A DNA stretch of 64,000 bases from Streptococcus pasteurianus. Lineage in GTDB: Bacteria; Bacillota; Bacilli; Lactobacillales; Streptococcaceae. Location: NCBI RefSeq assembly GCF_004843545.1, contig NZ_CP039457.1, positions 1,888,501 through 1,952,500 on the forward strand. The letters run 5' to 3'. Shown one piece after another: positions 29,017-40,049 of the stretch. The position numbers were made by a program, and so were the translations under genes. The notes beneath the pieces were generated by a model. That model did not search any database and was not told the DNA's origin. It saw nothing but the letters and a program-made list of their open reading frames with translations. Numbering within the stretch: the first letter of the stretch is position 1; every line of letters starts with the position of its first letter.

Positions 29017-29709
29017 TTAGATACGTTTGACATAATCTGCAGTTGAATCTTCTTTATGCGTTTTAAGCCAGTTTTCCTCTGCTTCCACACGTTTGAGATA
29101 ATTTGGTACAAAACTGTCAACATCAGCTGGTTCAAGACTTTGACCATATTTTCCAATAGCATAAGCTGATGGCAAAACAGGTAAAATAACAGCTTGTGGT
29201 AGAGCTTCTTCAATCTGGTCGCGGAAATTATCCACTTCACCAACAAACATAACCTTAGCTTCAGCCTTAACGGCTTCTAAAACAGCTGTAAAACTCATGT
29301 GTTGGTCTGCTTTAACAGACTGACCATTTTTATAAAACCCAGCATAAACATTATTACGACGGGCATCCATGATAGGAACAACCAAGCCATCAAAATCAGC
29401 TGCCGCAGCAAGTGCATACAGACTTGACACCCCTACTAGCTCAATATTTAACGTATATGCCAATGTTTTAGCTGTCGCAACCGCCACGCGCAAACCAGTA
29501 TAAGACCCTGGACCTTGCGCTACAACAATTCTATCTAAATCACTTGGTTGCAAATCCACAGATGTCATCAAAAAATCAATCGCAGGCATTAATGTTATAC
29601 TGTGATTTTTTTTAATATTGACCGTTACATCGGCTAACAAATTCTTGCCATCTAAAATAGCAACAGACAAAGCCTTACTTGAAGTATCAAAGGCTAAAAC
29701 TTTCATCAT
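29017..29709 (-). CDS. tsaB: t6A biosynthesis protein TsaB
   Basis: 230 aa, ASKHA fold. N-terminal LAFDTSSKALSVA and the GPGSYTGLRVA motif (about 71-81) are diagnostic. It scaffolds TsaD. First gene of the operon, with GAGGG ribosome-binding site. Confidence 0.94.
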   Translation of the reverse strand: MMKVLAFDTSSKALSVAILDGKNLLADVTVNIKKNHSITLMPAIDFLMTSVDLQPSDLDRIVVAQGPGSYTGLRVAVATAKTLAYTLNIELVGVSSLYALAAAADFDGLVVPIMDARRNNVYAGFYKNGQSVKADQHMSFTAVLEAVKAEAKVMFVGEVDNFRDQIEEALPQAVILPVLPSAYAIGKYGQSLEPADVDSFVPNYLKRVEAEENWLKTHKEDSTADYVKRI

Positions 29710-29886
29710 TTAAATTCCCTCACTTGATTCTACCTCTTATTTTATGATATAATTTTAATAATTGCAACGAATCAAGGTTAAATCAATTACTCGTAAAAAT
29801 TTCATAGATGTTTGTCAAGTAGATATAAAGCTATTTGGCAGGTTTTTTGTAGTTTGATTAGCCACAGGTATAAAGAAAGGAAAACT

Positions 29887-30117
29887 ATGATTTATAAAGT
29901 TTTTTACCAAGAAACAAAAGAACGTAACCCACACCGTGAGCAAACTAAAGTGCTCTACTTAGACGTTGATGCCACAACTGAACTCGAAGGACGCATCAAA
30001 ACACGCAAACTCGTTGAAGAAAAGACACCTTACAACGTTGAATTTATTGAGCTTCTATCAGATAAACACCTAGCTTACGAAAAAGAAACAGGTGTCTTTA
30101 AATTAACGGAGTTATAA
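29887..30117 (+). CDS. rpoY: RNA polymerase epsilon subunit RpoY
   Basis: 76 aa beginning [10 protein letters not shown]; the start at 29887 follows AAAGGAAAA. DUF1447/RpoY small acidic protein that binds core RNA polymerase in Firmicutes. One base separates its stop from rnjA, the standard pairing. Confidence 0.95.
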   Translation: MIYKVFYQETKERNPHREQTKVLYLDVDATTELEGRIKTRKLVEEKTPYNVEFIELLSDKHLAYEKETGVFKLTEL

Positions 30118-30118
30118 C

Positions 30119-31801
30119 ATGTCACAAATCAATTTAAAACCCGAAGAAGTTGGGGTTTACGCAATTGGTGGTCTTGGAGAAATCGGAAAAAATACTTACG
30201 GTATTGAGTACAAAGATGAAATTATCATCGTTGATGCTGGTATCAAATTCCCTGAAGATGACCTTCTCGGAATCGATTATGTCATTCCAGATTATTCTTA
30301 TATCGTTGAAAATATTGACCGTATCAAAGGGCTCGTTATTACCCACGGTCACGAGGACCACATTGGTGGAATCCCATTTCTCTTAAAACAAGCTAATATC
30401 CCAATCTACGCTGGACCATTAGCTCTTGCACTTATCAAAGGAAAATTGGAAGAACACGGACTTCTCCGTGATGCTAAACTCTATGAAATCAACGCTAACA
30501 CAGAATTAACATTTAAAAACCTTAGCGTTACTTTCTTCCGCACAACCCACTCAATTCCAGAACCTCTTGGAATCGTTATCCACACACCACAAGGTAAAAT
30601 TGTCTGCACAGGGGACTTCAAATTTGACTGGACACCAGTTGGTGAGCCAGCAGATATCCACCGCATGGCTGCCCTTGGTGAAGATGGCGTTCTCTGTTTA
30701 TTATCAGACTCAACCAACGCTGAAATTCCAACCTTTACAAATTCAGAAAAAGTCGTTGGACAATCTATCATGAAGATTATTGAAGGTATTCATGGACGTA
30801 TTATTTTTGCATCATTTGCTTCAAATATTTTCCGTCTCCAACAAGCTGCCGAAGCTGCCGTTAAAACAGGACGTAAAATTGTTGTTTTCGGACGTTCTAT
30901 GGAAAAAGCCATTGTCAATGGTATCGAACTTGGTTATATCAAGGTTCCAAAAGGAACATTTATCGAACCAAGCGAACTCAAAGACTATCATGCTAGTGAA
31001 ATTTTAATCATGTGTACAGGTAGTCAGGGGGAATCAATGGCTGCGCTAGCACGTATTGCCAATGGTACACACCGCCAAGTCACACTACAACCTGGTGACA
31101 CCGTTATCTTCTCATCTAGCCCAATTCCTGGTAACACAACAAGCGTTAATAAACTAATTAATACTATCCAAGAAGCTGGTGTCGAAGTTATCCACGGTAA
31201 AGTCAACAATATCCACACATCTGGTCATGGTGGTCAACAAGAGCAAAAACTCATGCTCCGCTTGATGAAACCAAAATACTTCATGCCGGTTCACGGTGAA
31301 TACCGTATGCTAAAAATTCATGCTGGTTTAGCAATGGACACAGGTGTGCCAAAAGATAATATCTTTATCATGGAAAATGGTGATGTCCTAGCTCTCACAG
31401 CTAGTTCAGCTCGCCGTGCTGGACACTTCAATGCTCAAGACATTTATGTTGATGGTAATGGTATTGGTGACATTGGTGCTGCTGTACTGCGTGACCGTCA
31501 TGATTTATCAGAAGACGGTGTCGTTCTTGCTGTCGCAACTGTCGATTTTGACACACAAATGATTTTAGCAGGTCCTGACATTCTCAGCCGTGGATTTATC
31601 TACATGCGCGAATCAGGCGACCTCATCCGTGAAAGTCAACGTGTTCTTTTCAACGCGATTCGCATAGCCTTGAAAAACCAGGACGCAAGCATTCAATCTG
31701 TTAACGGTGCTATTGTGAACGCCCTTCGTCCATTCTTATACGAAAAAACAGAACGTGAACCAATCATTATCCCAATGATTCTCACACCAGATGAAAAATA
31801 G
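30119..31801 (+). CDS. rnjA: Ribonuclease J1
   Basis: 560 aa. Metallo-beta-lactamase motif [10 protein letters not shown] (about 77-86), beta-CASP domain, the ligands GDFKFDWTP and PVHGEYRML, and the C-terminal RNase J domain. 5'-3' exo- and endoribonuclease central to mRNA turnover. Translationally coupled to rpoY. Confidence 0.97.
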   Translation: MSQINLKPEEVGVYAIGGLGEIGKNTYGIEYKDEIIIVDAGIKFPEDDLLGIDYVIPDYSYIVENIDRIKGLVITHGHEDHIGGIPFLLKQANIPIYAGPLALALIKGKLEEHGLLRDAKLYEINANTELTFKNLSVTFFRTTHSIPEPLGIVIHTPQGKIVCTGDFKFDWTPVGEPADIHRMAALGEDGVLCLLSDSTNAEIPTFTNSEKVVGQSIMKIIEGIHGRIIFASFASNIFRLQQAAEAAVKTGRKIVVFGRSMEKAIVNGIELGYIKVPKGTFIEPSELKDYHASEILIMCTGSQGESMAALARIANGTHRQVTLQPGDTVIFSSSPIPGNTTSVNKLINTIQEAGVEVIHGKVNNIHTSGHGGQQEQKLMLRLMKPKYFMPVHGEYRMLKIHAGLAMDTGVPKDNIFIMENGDVLALTASSARRAGHFNAQDIYVDGNGIGDIGAAVLRDRHDLSEDGVVLAVATVDFDTQMILAGPDILSRGFIYMRESGDLIRESQRVLFNAIRIALKNQDASIQSVNGAIVNALRPFLYEKTEREPIIIPMILTPDEK

Positions 31802-31808
31802 AATTAAC

Positions 31809-31840
31809 GAAGCTGAGACAAAAGTGCTCAGCTTCTTTGT
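31809..31840 (+). terminator. Terminator of rpoY-rnjA
   Basis: 9-bp stem GAAGCTGAG / CTCAGCTTC (31809-31817 with 31827-31835) and a T-rich tail. Downstream to 32021 nothing else is seen. Confidence 0.82.
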
Positions 31841-32021
31841 TTACGAAATGACAAAGTGCAGGAGTAAACGTAAATCATTTTAGGTTAGCAACTAAAAACG
31901 AAGACTAGCTAAAAAATCAAATCTCTTTAAAGTTACCGATTTGCTTTTGAATTTTTAGGCCCATGAATAAAGTCGTATGTTCTCCTTTTCCACAAACCTA
32001 AAGACTATCTTGAATCCAACC

Positions 32022-32047
32022 AAAAAACTCGCCATAACAGCGAGCTT
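32022..32047 (-). terminator. Terminator of gltBD
   Basis: CTCGC / GCGAG stem with 7-base loop and, on the minus strand, a T6 run (32027-32022). Confidence 0.75.
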
Positions 32048-32055
32048 TCTTAGTT

Positions 32056-33495
32056 TTATTGTGCAACCATGACACGAAGACCTTGGTCGATTTTCTCTGC
32101 GGCTTTGCGTCCTTCGCGGATTCCCCAAATCACAAGACTTGGACCACGACGCGCGTCACCAGCAACAAAGACATGGTCATTATTTGTTGAATAATCATCA
32201 TAGACACTTTGAACACCAAATTGTTCAAATAATGATTTTTCAGCACCTGTGAATCCCATTGCTAGTAAAACAAGGTCTGCTTTGATGATTTCTTCAGTTC
32301 CCTCAATTGGTTTGAAACCAGGACCAACTTTGATAGTCTTAGCAGCAATGACTTGACCACTATCAGCACCGATAAACTCAGTTGTTGATGTAGCATAAGT
32401 TGTCAATTCTGTATCTTGTACGAAATTGGCTTCTTCTTGCCCATAACCGACACGTTTAATCATTGGATATTGTGGCCATGGATTTGTTGGTAAGCGTTTT
32501 TCTGGCGGTTCTGGAGTGATCTCAAGTTGTTTAACACTTGCTGCACCCAAACGAACAGCCGTACCGATACAATCATTACCTGTATCACCGCCACCAATGA
32601 CAAGAACATGTTTGCCTTCAAGCGTTGGACCAAGTTTTTTATTATCAGAAGCAAGGACATTTTTAGTCGTTTCAGTTAAGAAATCAACCGCAAAACGCAC
32701 ACCAGATAGATGACGACCTGGGACATCCAAATCACGCGGAACACTTGCACCAGTTGCAAGAACAACACGGTCATATTGTTTCAACAATTCATCCGCTGTT
32801 ACATCACGTCCCACTTCCGTATTAGCAACAAAATTGATACCAAGTTTTTCCATCAAATCAATACGACGTTGAACAATTTCCTTATCCAATTTCATATTTG
32901 GAATACCGTACATCAATAGTCCACCAAAACGATCACTACGTTCATAGACAGTTACTGTATGACCTAGTTTATTAAGGCGCCAAGCAGTTGAAAGCCCTGC
33001 AGGTCCAGAACCAATAACAGCAACTTTAAATCCTGTACGATAGGCTGGACGACCTGACTCCTCTACCCAACCATTTTCAAAGGCTGTATCGATGATAAAG
33101 CGTTCATTATCATGGATAGTGACACCAGAGCCATTAAGGCCTTCTGTACAACCTTTTTCACACGGCGCTGGACAAACACGTCCAGTCATTTCTGGGAGAG
33201 GATTTGTACGTGAGAGACGCTCAAAAGCACGTTTGTAATCGCCTTTATAAAGCAAATCATTCCATTCAGGAATCAAGTTGTCATTTGGACAACCTGAAAC
33301 CGCGCGTCCGCCACCGTAGAATTGTCCAGAATGACAGAAAGGAATCCCACAAGCCATACAACGTGCAGCTTGTTTTTGACGGTCCTCTTCGAACAATGGA
33401 ACTTGTAATTCTTCAAAGTCCAAGATGCGTTCAGCAACAGGACGAAACGGATTATCTTTACGTTCATATTTCAAAAATCCAAATGGATTAGCCAT
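32056..33495 (-). CDS. gltD: Glutamate synthase small subunit
   Basis: 479 aa. N-terminal cysteine clusters (ARCMACGIPFC, CPAPCEKGC) bind iron-sulfur centres. An FAD Rossmann motif VIGSGPAGLSTAW lies near 151 and an NADPH motif VIGGGDTGNDCIG near 290. It feeds electrons from NADPH to GltB for glutamine plus 2-oxoglutarate to two glutamates. It starts 1 bp after gltB. Confidence 0.96.
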   Translation of the reverse strand: MANPFGFLKYERKDNPFRPVAERILDFEELQVPLFEEDRQKQAARCMACGIPFCHSGQFYGGGRAVSGCPNDNLIPEWNDLLYKGDYKRAFERLSRTNPLPEMTGRVCPAPCEKGCTEGLNGSGVTIHDNERFIIDTAFENGWVEESGRPAYRTGFKVAVIGSGPAGLSTAWRLNKLGHTVTVYERSDRFGGLLMYGIPNMKLDKEIVQRRIDLMEKLGINFVANTEVGRDVTADELLKQYDRVVLATGASVPRDLDVPGRHLSGVRFAVDFLTETTKNVLASDNKKLGPTLEGKHVLVIGGGDTGNDCIGTAVRLGAASVKQLEITPEPPEKRLPTNPWPQYPMIKRVGYGQEEANFVQDTELTTYATSTTEFIGADSGQVIAAKTIKVGPGFKPIEGTEEIIKADLVLLAMGFTGAEKSLFEQFGVQSVYDDYSTNNDHVFVAGDARRGPSLVIWGIREGRKAAEKIDQGLRVMVAQ

Positions 33496-33496
33496 T

Positions 33497-36400
33497 TTAT
33501 TTACCTCCTGTTACTTGTGCAAGAAGTTCTTCTTTCTCGGCAGCAGTTTCTGCACCACCTGTGGCAATTTCGAAGGTACGCAATTCAAGTTCATCACCTT
33601 CTAAACCAGTATTAGCAAGTGCGTATTCAATATTATTAATTTCATGGAATTCAGTTGGATAAACTTTAATGAATTTATCAACTTCTTGTGCCCAGTTGTC
33701 AAGCAAGCGTTTTGCTTTAGCGCTACCTGTGTATTCATAGTGTTTTTGAATCATATCAACCAAGACATCATCCCCACGAGTTTCACCGACTTTGTAAAGG
33801 TCAACCATTTCTTGGTTAACTTTTTCGGCAAAATCACCGTCCACATCATAAACATAGGCAACACCACCACTCATACCAGCAGCGAAGTTACGTCCTGTTG
33901 TTCCAAGGATAACAGCAACACCACCTGTCATGTATTCACAACCGTGTGCTCCGACACCTTCAACAACAACTTTAGCACCTGAATTACGAACACAGAAACG
34001 TTCACCTGCGCGACCAGCGAAATAAGCTTCGCCCTTAACCGCACCAAAGAGAGCAACGTTACCAACGATCGGTGAATTTTCAACATCATAAGCGGCATCA
34101 TGCGGCGGCTTCACAATCAAACGTCCACCTGACATTGATTTGGCAATGTAGTCATTTGCTTCACCAACTAGCGTTAATTCCATACCTTGTGTGATAAAGC
34201 TTGCAAATGATTGACCAGCAATACCAGTATATTCATATTTAATCAAACCTAGTTCAACGGTATCATTTCCATAACGTTCAGCCATCCAGCCTGCCATTCG
34301 AGCACCGACTGCACGTTGAACATTGTTAATTGATTCTTTAATCGTCACGCTTGCACCATTATCAACAGCAGCTTTGGCAAATCCGTCCAATTCTTTCCAT
34401 TGACGTGCTTCAGCAAATGGATCTTCTGTCTTGCGGTCAATTGGATAAGCTATACCAAGCATACGTGAAAAATCAAGCGATTTTACTTTACCTTTTGGAA
34501 TGAATTTCGCTTTCAAGATTTCTGAATGACCAACCATTTCGTCAACAGAACGGAAACCAAGTTCAGCCATATATTCACGCAATTCTTCTGCCATAAACAT
34601 CATCATGTTAATCACATGTTCAGGTTTACCTGCAAAATGTTTACGAAGTTCTGGATTTTGAGTTGCTACACCAACAGGACAAGTATTCAATGAGCAAACA
34701 CGCATCATCACACAACCAATAGAAATCAATGCTAGACTTGCAAATGAATATTCTTCCGCTCCAAGAAGAGTGGCAATGGCAACATCGCGACCAGTCATTA
34801 ATTTACCATCAGTTTCAAGAGTCATACGTTGACGGAGACGGTTAAGTGACAATGTTTGGTGTGCTTCAGCCAAGCCCATTTCCCATGGAAGCCCAGCATC
34901 ACGGACAGAGTTACGTGGAGAAGCTCCTGTACCACCATCATAACCAGAAATAACAACCTTATCAGCACCAGCTTTTACACAACCCGTAGCAATTGTACCA
35001 ACACCAGTACTTGAAACCAATTTAACATTGATTTTAGCATAAGGATTAATGGCTTTAAGGTCATAAATCAATTGCGCCAAATCTTCAATTGAGTAGATGT
35101 CATGGTGAGGTGGTGGTGAAATCAAGCGTACACCAGGCGTTGCACCACGAATTTCTGCAACCCAAGGGAAGACTTTTTGACCAGGCAATTGACCACCTTC
35201 ACCAGGTTTCGCACCTTGTGCTAATTTAATTTGAAGTTCTTCAGCAAACATGAGGTATTCTGCATTGACACCAAAACGTCCAGAAGCAACTTGTTTGATT
35301 TTAGAGTTCAAATTACGTCCGTCTGGTTGCACTTTGAAACGATTACGATTTTCGCCACCTTCACCAGAGTTTGATTTCGCTCCGATTGAGTTCATGGCTT
35401 CAGCAATTGTTTCATGTGCTTCTTTAGAAAGTGAACCAAAACTCATGGCACCAACTTTGAAACGTTTAACAATAGTTTCTACTGGTTCTACCTCAGAAAG
35501 GTCAACTTTTGGACGGTCAGATTTAAATTCCCAAATAGAACGAAGTGTTGTCGGCGTTGACAATGCTTCTTTGTCCAATTCAGCTGTGTATTCTTTAAAG
35601 AGTTTGTAGTCCCCTTTACGAACAGCTTGTTGGAAATTATAAATGGTATGTGGATTGAAAAGGTGATACTCGCCATCTGCTTTAAATTGATAAATACCAC
35701 CACTTTGGAGATAATCTCCACGACGAGAACCAAAAGCATCTTCCATACGTTGAAGGTATTCTTTTTCAATTTGGTCAAGTGACAAACCACCAATACGAGT
35801 TACTGTACCTGTAAAGTATTTGTTAACAACAGAGTCAGATAAACCAACGGCTTCAAATAATTGAGCCCCTTTGTAACCAAGGATTGTTGAAATCCCCATA
35901 CGACTCATAACTTTGACAATACCTTTTTCAGCAGCTTTACGATATTTTTCAAAAGCAAGCTCGTCTTTGCCATATTCTTTCAATGTCGCATAAGCGCCAT
36001 AAGGGTGAACCGCAGCCGCACCATAACCAACCAAGGTTGCAAAATGATGAACTTCAATAGCTTCCGCTGTATCGACAACAATTGAAAATTGGCTAGCTTT
36101 TCCTTTGACAACCATGTAGTTATTTAAACCAGAAACAGCTAACAACATTGGAATAGTTGTCTGATTTTCTTTAACATTACGGTCTGAAAGAATAATAATC
36201 TTACTACCATTATCAACGGCTTTTTCAGCAGCTTTGAAAAGATTTTCTAGCGCACGTTGCAAACGATTATGTGACGGCTCAACCACGTCATAAACCGTAG
36301 ATAGGGTTGTTGCACAATAACGGTCATCTTTCAAGTTAGCAATTTTCGCAAAATCTTGACTTGAAAGAACTGGGCTGTCAATTTTTACTTTGACACAGTT

Positions 36401-38014
36401 ATCAGCACCATCAGCTTTGAAATTCCCATCACCACCAAGGTAAACACTAGTTGACACAACGATTTGTTCACGAATGGCATCAATTGGCGGATTAGTAACC
36501 TGCGCAAATTGTTGCTTGAAGAAAGTGAAAAGCGATTGGTTCTTATTAGAGAGAACCGCTAGTGGGCTATCAAATCCCATTGAAATGACAGGTTCTTCAC
36601 CTTTTTCAGACATTGGTAGAATGACCGTACGAATAACTTCTTCATTGTAGCCATAAGCCTTCCACATTGTTTCAATGTCATTTGTTTCTTGAGTCAATTC
36701 AGCAGCCTCAAAGTCGTTAAGATGAGCAATGTTTTCGTCAACCCACTCTTTGTATGGATGTTGTGCAGCATAGTATGCTTTCACTTCTTCATTGCGCATT
36801 AATTTTCCTGAAGTCGTGTCAATCAACATCATATTACCAGGTCCAAGCACACCTTTTTCAATAACGCGACTTGGTTCAAGATCGACAACACCAGATTCAC
36901 TTGAGCAAATAAGGAAATTATCTTTTGTCAATGAATAACGGCTAGGACGCAATCCATTACGGTCCAAACGCGCACCAACCATATCACCATCAGTGAAAAC
37001 AAGCGCTGCTGGACCATCCCATGGAGCCACAAAACTTGACGCATATTCATAAAATGCCTTCAAATCATCTGAAAGCCCTGATTCATCACCCCAAGCTTCA
37101 GGTACCATCATTAAAAGACTTTGTGGAATATCACGACCATTACGGTAAAGATATTCTAGACAGTTTTCCAACTTGGCAGAGTCCGAATTTTCTTCGTTAT
37201 AAACTTCAATCTGGTGACTGTGCATCCAATTTTCAGCACCACGGAGAGTATTAATTTCACCATTGTGAGCCAAAAAGCGGAATGGCTGTGCACGATCCCA
37301 AGATGGGAAAGTATTTGTAGAAAAGCGTGAGTGTGTCAACGCAATATGAGACTTGAAATGTTCATCTTGCAAATCAGGATAAAAAAGCCCAACTTGGAAA
37401 GCATGCAGCATTCCTTTGTACACAATTGTCTTACTTGAAAGTGAGCAAATGAAAAATTCATCAGCTGAAAAACTCTTTTCAAGTTGGCGACGTAAGCGGA
37501 ACAATTTATCCTCAAAATCACGGCCAGCTTTTGTGTCATCAGGCTTCTTAACAAAAACTTGTACAAAACTTGGCATAATTTCTTGGGCTGCTGGACCACA
37601 ATTATCGTAATTAAATGGCACATCACGTGTCATCAAAACATGAAAACCTGCTAATTTAATTTCAGCATTAACAGCTTCCAAAAGACTTACCTTAGCTTCA
37701 GTATCCTGAGGTAAAAATAATTGTGCAACGGCGTAATCGCCTTTTTTAGGCAAAACATAACCTGCTTCTTTAGCTTTTAATTGGAAAAATTCATCAGGCA
37801 AAGTAAGCAACATTCCTGCACCGTCTCCTGTATCAGGTTCTGCACCTGTACCTCCACGGTGATTCATACGAGTTAACATGGTTAAGGCATAATCAATCAA
37901 AGTATGGCTGGCTTTACCATCAAGCTGTGCAACAAACCCCATACCACAAGCATCCGATTCAAAAGATGGATCCCAAAGCGTTGTCTGTTGCGCTCTCAAA
38001 GCACTTTCATTCAT
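33497..38014 (-). CDS. gltB: Glutamate synthase large subunit
   Basis: 1505 aa from the start at 38014, which follows TAGGAG; an in-frame start at 38032 has none. A 22-residue propeptide precedes Cys23 in DACGMGF, the class II amidotransferase nucleophile exposed by cleavage. Central FMN-binding TIM barrel (GYDGGTGASPRNS region), cysteines SIGCVMMRVCSLNTCPVGVAT for the 3Fe-4S cluster, and a C-terminal GXXXG beta-helix. Full length. Lies next to glnRA, forming the GS-GOGAT pathway. Confidence 0.96.
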   Translation of the reverse strand: MNESALRAQQTTLWDPSFESDACGMGFVAQLDGKASHTLIDYALTMLTRMNHRGGTGAEPDTGDGAGMLLTLPDEFFQLKAKEAGYVLPKKGDYAVAQLFLPQDTEAKVSLLEAVNAEIKLAGFHVLMTRDVPFNYDNCGPAAQEIMPSFVQVFVKKPDDTKAGRDFEDKLFRLRRQLEKSFSADEFFICSLSSKTIVYKGMLHAFQVGLFYPDLQDEHFKSHIALTHSRFSTNTFPSWDRAQPFRFLAHNGEINTLRGAENWMHSHQIEVYNEENSDSAKLENCLEYLYRNGRDIPQSLLMMVPEAWGDESGLSDDLKAFYEYASSFVAPWDGPAALVFTDGDMVGARLDRNGLRPSRYSLTKDNFLICSSESGVVDLEPSRVIEKGVLGPGNMMLIDTTSGKLMRNEEVKAYYAAQHPYKEWVDENIAHLNDFEAAELTQETNDIETMWKAYGYNEEVIRTVILPMSEKGEEPVISMGFDSPLAVLSNKNQSLFTFFKQQFAQVTNPPIDAIREQIVVSTSVYLGGDGNFKADGADNCVKVKIDSPVLSSQDFAKIANLKDDRYCATTLSTVYDVVEPSHNRLQRALENLFKAAEKAVDNGSKIIILSDRNVKENQTTIPMLLAVSGLNNYMVVKGKASQFSIVVDTAEAIEVHHFATLVGYGAAAVHPYGAYATLKEYGKDELAFEKYRKAAEKGIVKVMSRMGISTILGYKGAQLFEAVGLSDSVVNKYFTGTVTRIGGLSLDQIEKEYLQRMEDAFGSRRGDYLQSGGIYQFKADGEYHLFNPHTIYNFQQAVRKGDYKLFKEYTAELDKEALSTPTTLRSIWEFKSDRPKVDLSEVEPVETIVKRFKVGAMSFGSLSKEAHETIAEAMNSIGAKSNSGEGGENRNRFKVQPDGRNLNSKIKQVASGRFGVNAEYLMFAEELQIKLAQGAKPGEGGQLPGQKVFPWVAEIRGATPGVRLISPPPHHDIYSIEDLAQLIYDLKAINPYAKINVKLVSSTGVGTIATGCVKAGADKVVISGYDGGTGASPRNSVRDAGLPWEMGLAEAHQTLSLNRLRQRMTLETDGKLMTGRDVAIATLLGAEEYSFASLALISIGCVMMRVCSLNTCPVGVATQNPELRKHFAGKPEHVINMMMFMAEELREYMAELGFRSVDEMVGHSEILKAKFIPKGKVKSLDFSRMLGIAYPIDRKTEDPFAEARQWKELDGFAKAAVDNGASVTIKESINNVQRAVGARMAGWMAERYGNDTVELGLIKYEYTGIAGQSFASFITQGMELTLVGEANDYIAKSMSGGRLIVKPPHDAAYDVENSPIVGNVALFGAVKGEAYFAGRAGERFCVRNSGAKVVVEGVGAHGCEYMTGGVAVILGTTGRNFAAGMSGGVAYVYDVDGDFAEKVNQEMVDLYKVGETRGDDVLVDMIQKHYEYTGSAKAKRLLDNWAQEVDKFIKVYPTEFHEINNIEYALANTGLEGDELELRTFEIATGGAETAAEKEELLAQVTGGK

Positions 38015-38154
38015 AGCTTCTACTCCTATCATTAGTACAAATAGTCAAAAACGGTCTAATTATTCAGAATATTTACTTTAAATTATACCACTTTATGTTA
38101 GATTAGAATAGTTCTTATTTGAACTTTCTAATTACAAATGTGGTAATTTGGGGT

Positions 38155-38179
38155 AAAAAAAAGACAGCCAGAAGCTGTC
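38155..38179 (-). terminator. Terminator of glnA
   Basis: GACAGC / GCTGTC (38163-38168 with 38174-38179), 5-base loop, T8 on the minus strand. Confidence 0.88.
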
Positions 38180-38193
38180 TCCTTCACTACTTC

Positions 38194-39540
38194 TTAGTAT
38201 AAGTCTAGATAGTTATCAACTTCCCATTGCGAAACAAAGGCCGCATAGCTTGACCATTCAATTTTCTTAGCTTCCACAAAGTTTACAAAGATATGTTCAC
38301 CAAGCGCTGCTTTGACAACTTCATCTTCTTGTAAAGCTTTAACAGCATTGTGCAAAGTAGAAGGAAGGTCACGGATACCTGCTTCTTTACGTTCTCCTTC
38401 AGTCATGACATAGATATTTGATTCAACTGGAGCTGGAGCTTCAATTTTGTTTTCAATACCGTCAAGACCTGCTTCAAGCAGGACAGCAAGTGCAAGATAT
38501 GGGTTAGCAGTTGGGTCAACAGAACGAAGTTCCAAACGGGTTCCCATACCACGTGATGCAGGAACGCGGATAAGTGGTGAACGGTTGCGTCCAGCCCATG
38601 CAATGTAAACTGGTGCTTCATAACCAGGAACCAAACGTTTGTATGAGTTTACAGTTGGGTTCATGATTGCAGTGTAGTTATAAGCATGCTTCATCAAACC
38701 GCCAAGGAAATAATATGCTGTTTCTGACAATTGCATACCTTTTGGATCTTCAGTATCGTAGAAGGCATTATTGCCATCGTAATCGAACAATGACATGTTA
38801 CAGTGCATACCTGAACCGTTGATACCAAATTTAGGCTTAGCCATGAATGTAGCGTAAAGACCATGTTTACGAGCAATTGTTTTAACAACAAGTTTGAAAA
38901 TTTGAATGTTATCACAAGCTTTCAAAACATCAGCGTATTTAAAGTCAATTTCATGTTGGCCAACAGCCACTTCGTGGTGACTAGCTTCAACTTCAAACCC
39001 CATTTCAGTCAAAACATTAACAATTTCACGACGAGTGTTATCTGCAAGGTCAGTTGGTGCAAGGTCGAAGTAACCACCACGGTCGTTTACTTCAAGAGTT
39101 GCTTCACCTTTTTCATCCAATTTGAATAAGAAGAATTCTGGCTCTGGACCAAGATTAAATGATTTGAAACCAACTTTTTCCATATGACGAAGAGCACGTT
39201 TCAAGTTTCCACGTGGGTCACCTGCAAATGGTTCTCCTTCAGCAGTATAGATGTCACAGATCAAACCTGCAACAGCACCATTTTCACTCCCCCAAGGGAA
39301 CACTGTCCAAGTATCAAGGTCTGGATGTAAGAACATATCAGATTCGTTGATACGAACAAAACCTTCGATTGAAGAACCGTCAAACATTGCTTTGTTTGCC
39401 AATACTTTGTTAAGTTGTTCATCAGTTGCTGGAATTTCCACATTTTTCAATGTCCCAGCGATATCTGAGAACATTAAACGCAAAAAAGTTACATTTTTTT
39501 CTTTGACTTCGCGACGAATGTCAGCTGCTGTAATAGTCAT
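38194..39540 (-). CDS. glnA: Glutamine synthetase type I
   Basis: 448 aa. Visible motifs are the N-terminal FDGSSIEGF latch, metal ligands in [21 protein letters not shown], the ATP-site [21 protein letters not shown] and [13 protein letters not shown]. It makes glutamine from glutamate, ammonia and ATP. Second gene of glnRA, 49 bp after glnR. Repressed by GlnR in Firmicutes. Confidence 0.97.
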   Translation of the reverse strand: MTITAADIRREVKEKNVTFLRLMFSDIAGTLKNVEIPATDEQLNKVLANKAMFDGSSIEGFVRINESDMFLHPDLDTWTVFPWGSENGAVAGLICDIYTAEGEPFAGDPRGNLKRALRHMEKVGFKSFNLGPEPEFFLFKLDEKGEATLEVNDRGGYFDLAPTDLADNTRREIVNVLTEMGFEVEASHHEVAVGQHEIDFKYADVLKACDNIQIFKLVVKTIARKHGLYATFMAKPKFGINGSGMHCNMSLFDYDGNNAFYDTEDPKGMQLSETAYYFLGGLMKHAYNYTAIMNPTVNSYKRLVPGYEAPVYIAWAGRNRSPLIRVPASRGMGTRLELRSVDPTANPYLALAVLLEAGLDGIENKIEAPAPVESNIYVMTEGERKEAGIRDLPSTLHNAVKALQEDEVVKAALGEHIFVNFVEAKKIEWSSYAAFVSQWEVDNYLDLY

Positions 39541-39589
39541 GAATTAAGGTCTCCTTTTTAAAACCGAAATAACCGAGCGGCGCGTGTTT

Positions 39590-39961
39590 TTAGATGCGCC
39601 AGTTGCCAATGTACTGTGATGGGGCCGAAAAACGACCTTGGTTACGGAGTTCATCTTGTAAGATACGACGAACATCAGCATCAGTTAAAGATTTTTGTTT
39701 CTGATGTGCTTTATCTTGTCGCTCCGCATATTCACGCTTAATAGCCGCAATATTAAGCCCCTCATCAAGAAAATCTTTAATTTCGAGCAATCGATCCATA
39801 TCATTTAACGAATACATACGACGATTTCCCGACGTCCTTTCTGGGGTAATTAAACCCTGATCTTCATAATAACGAATCTGGCGTGCTGTTAAATCCGTCA
39901 ATTTCATTACTGTTCCAATAGGAAATACCGCCATTGAACGTCTGAGTTCTTTTTCTTTCAT
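39590..39961 (-). CDS. glnR: Nitrogen regulator GlnR
   Basis: 123-aa MerR-family repressor: HTH VMKLTDLTARQIRYYEDQGLI (about 18-38), short dimer helix and a C-terminal tail ending SQYIGNWRI that senses glutamine synthetase. It represses glnRA and other nitrogen genes when glutamine is plentiful. A GlnR box lies in its own promoter. Confidence 0.95.
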   Translation of the reverse strand: MKEKELRRSMAVFPIGTVMKLTDLTARQIRYYEDQGLITPERTSGNRRMYSLNDMDRLLEIKDFLDEGLNIAAIKREYAERQDKAHQKQKSLTDADVRRILQDELRNQGRFSAPSQYIGNWRI

Positions 39962-39982
39962 GATGACCTCCTTCCGACACTT

Positions 39983-40035
39983 ATTATAGTCTGAAAATTC
40001 TAAACCGTCAACCCCTTATGTAAGAAAATATAACA
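39983..40035 (-). promoter_or_regulatory. glnRA promoter with GlnR box
   Basis: Minus strand: TTGACG (40011-40006), 17-bp spacer, TATAAT (39988-39983). The palindrome 40019-40035 fits TGTNAN7TNACA exactly and lies just upstream of -35. Confidence 0.88.
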
Positions 40036-40049
40036 TAAATGAAAAATTT

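Noticed and set aside
28593..29246. 217-aa reading of rimI overlapping tsaB by about 230 bp
   Set aside because: Residues before the GNAT domain are the shadow of tsaB in another frame.
38033..38154. GlnR box upstream of gltB
   Set aside because: TGTNAN7TNACA could not be matched within two mismatches on either strand; only a TATAAT (38087-38082, minus) is clear.
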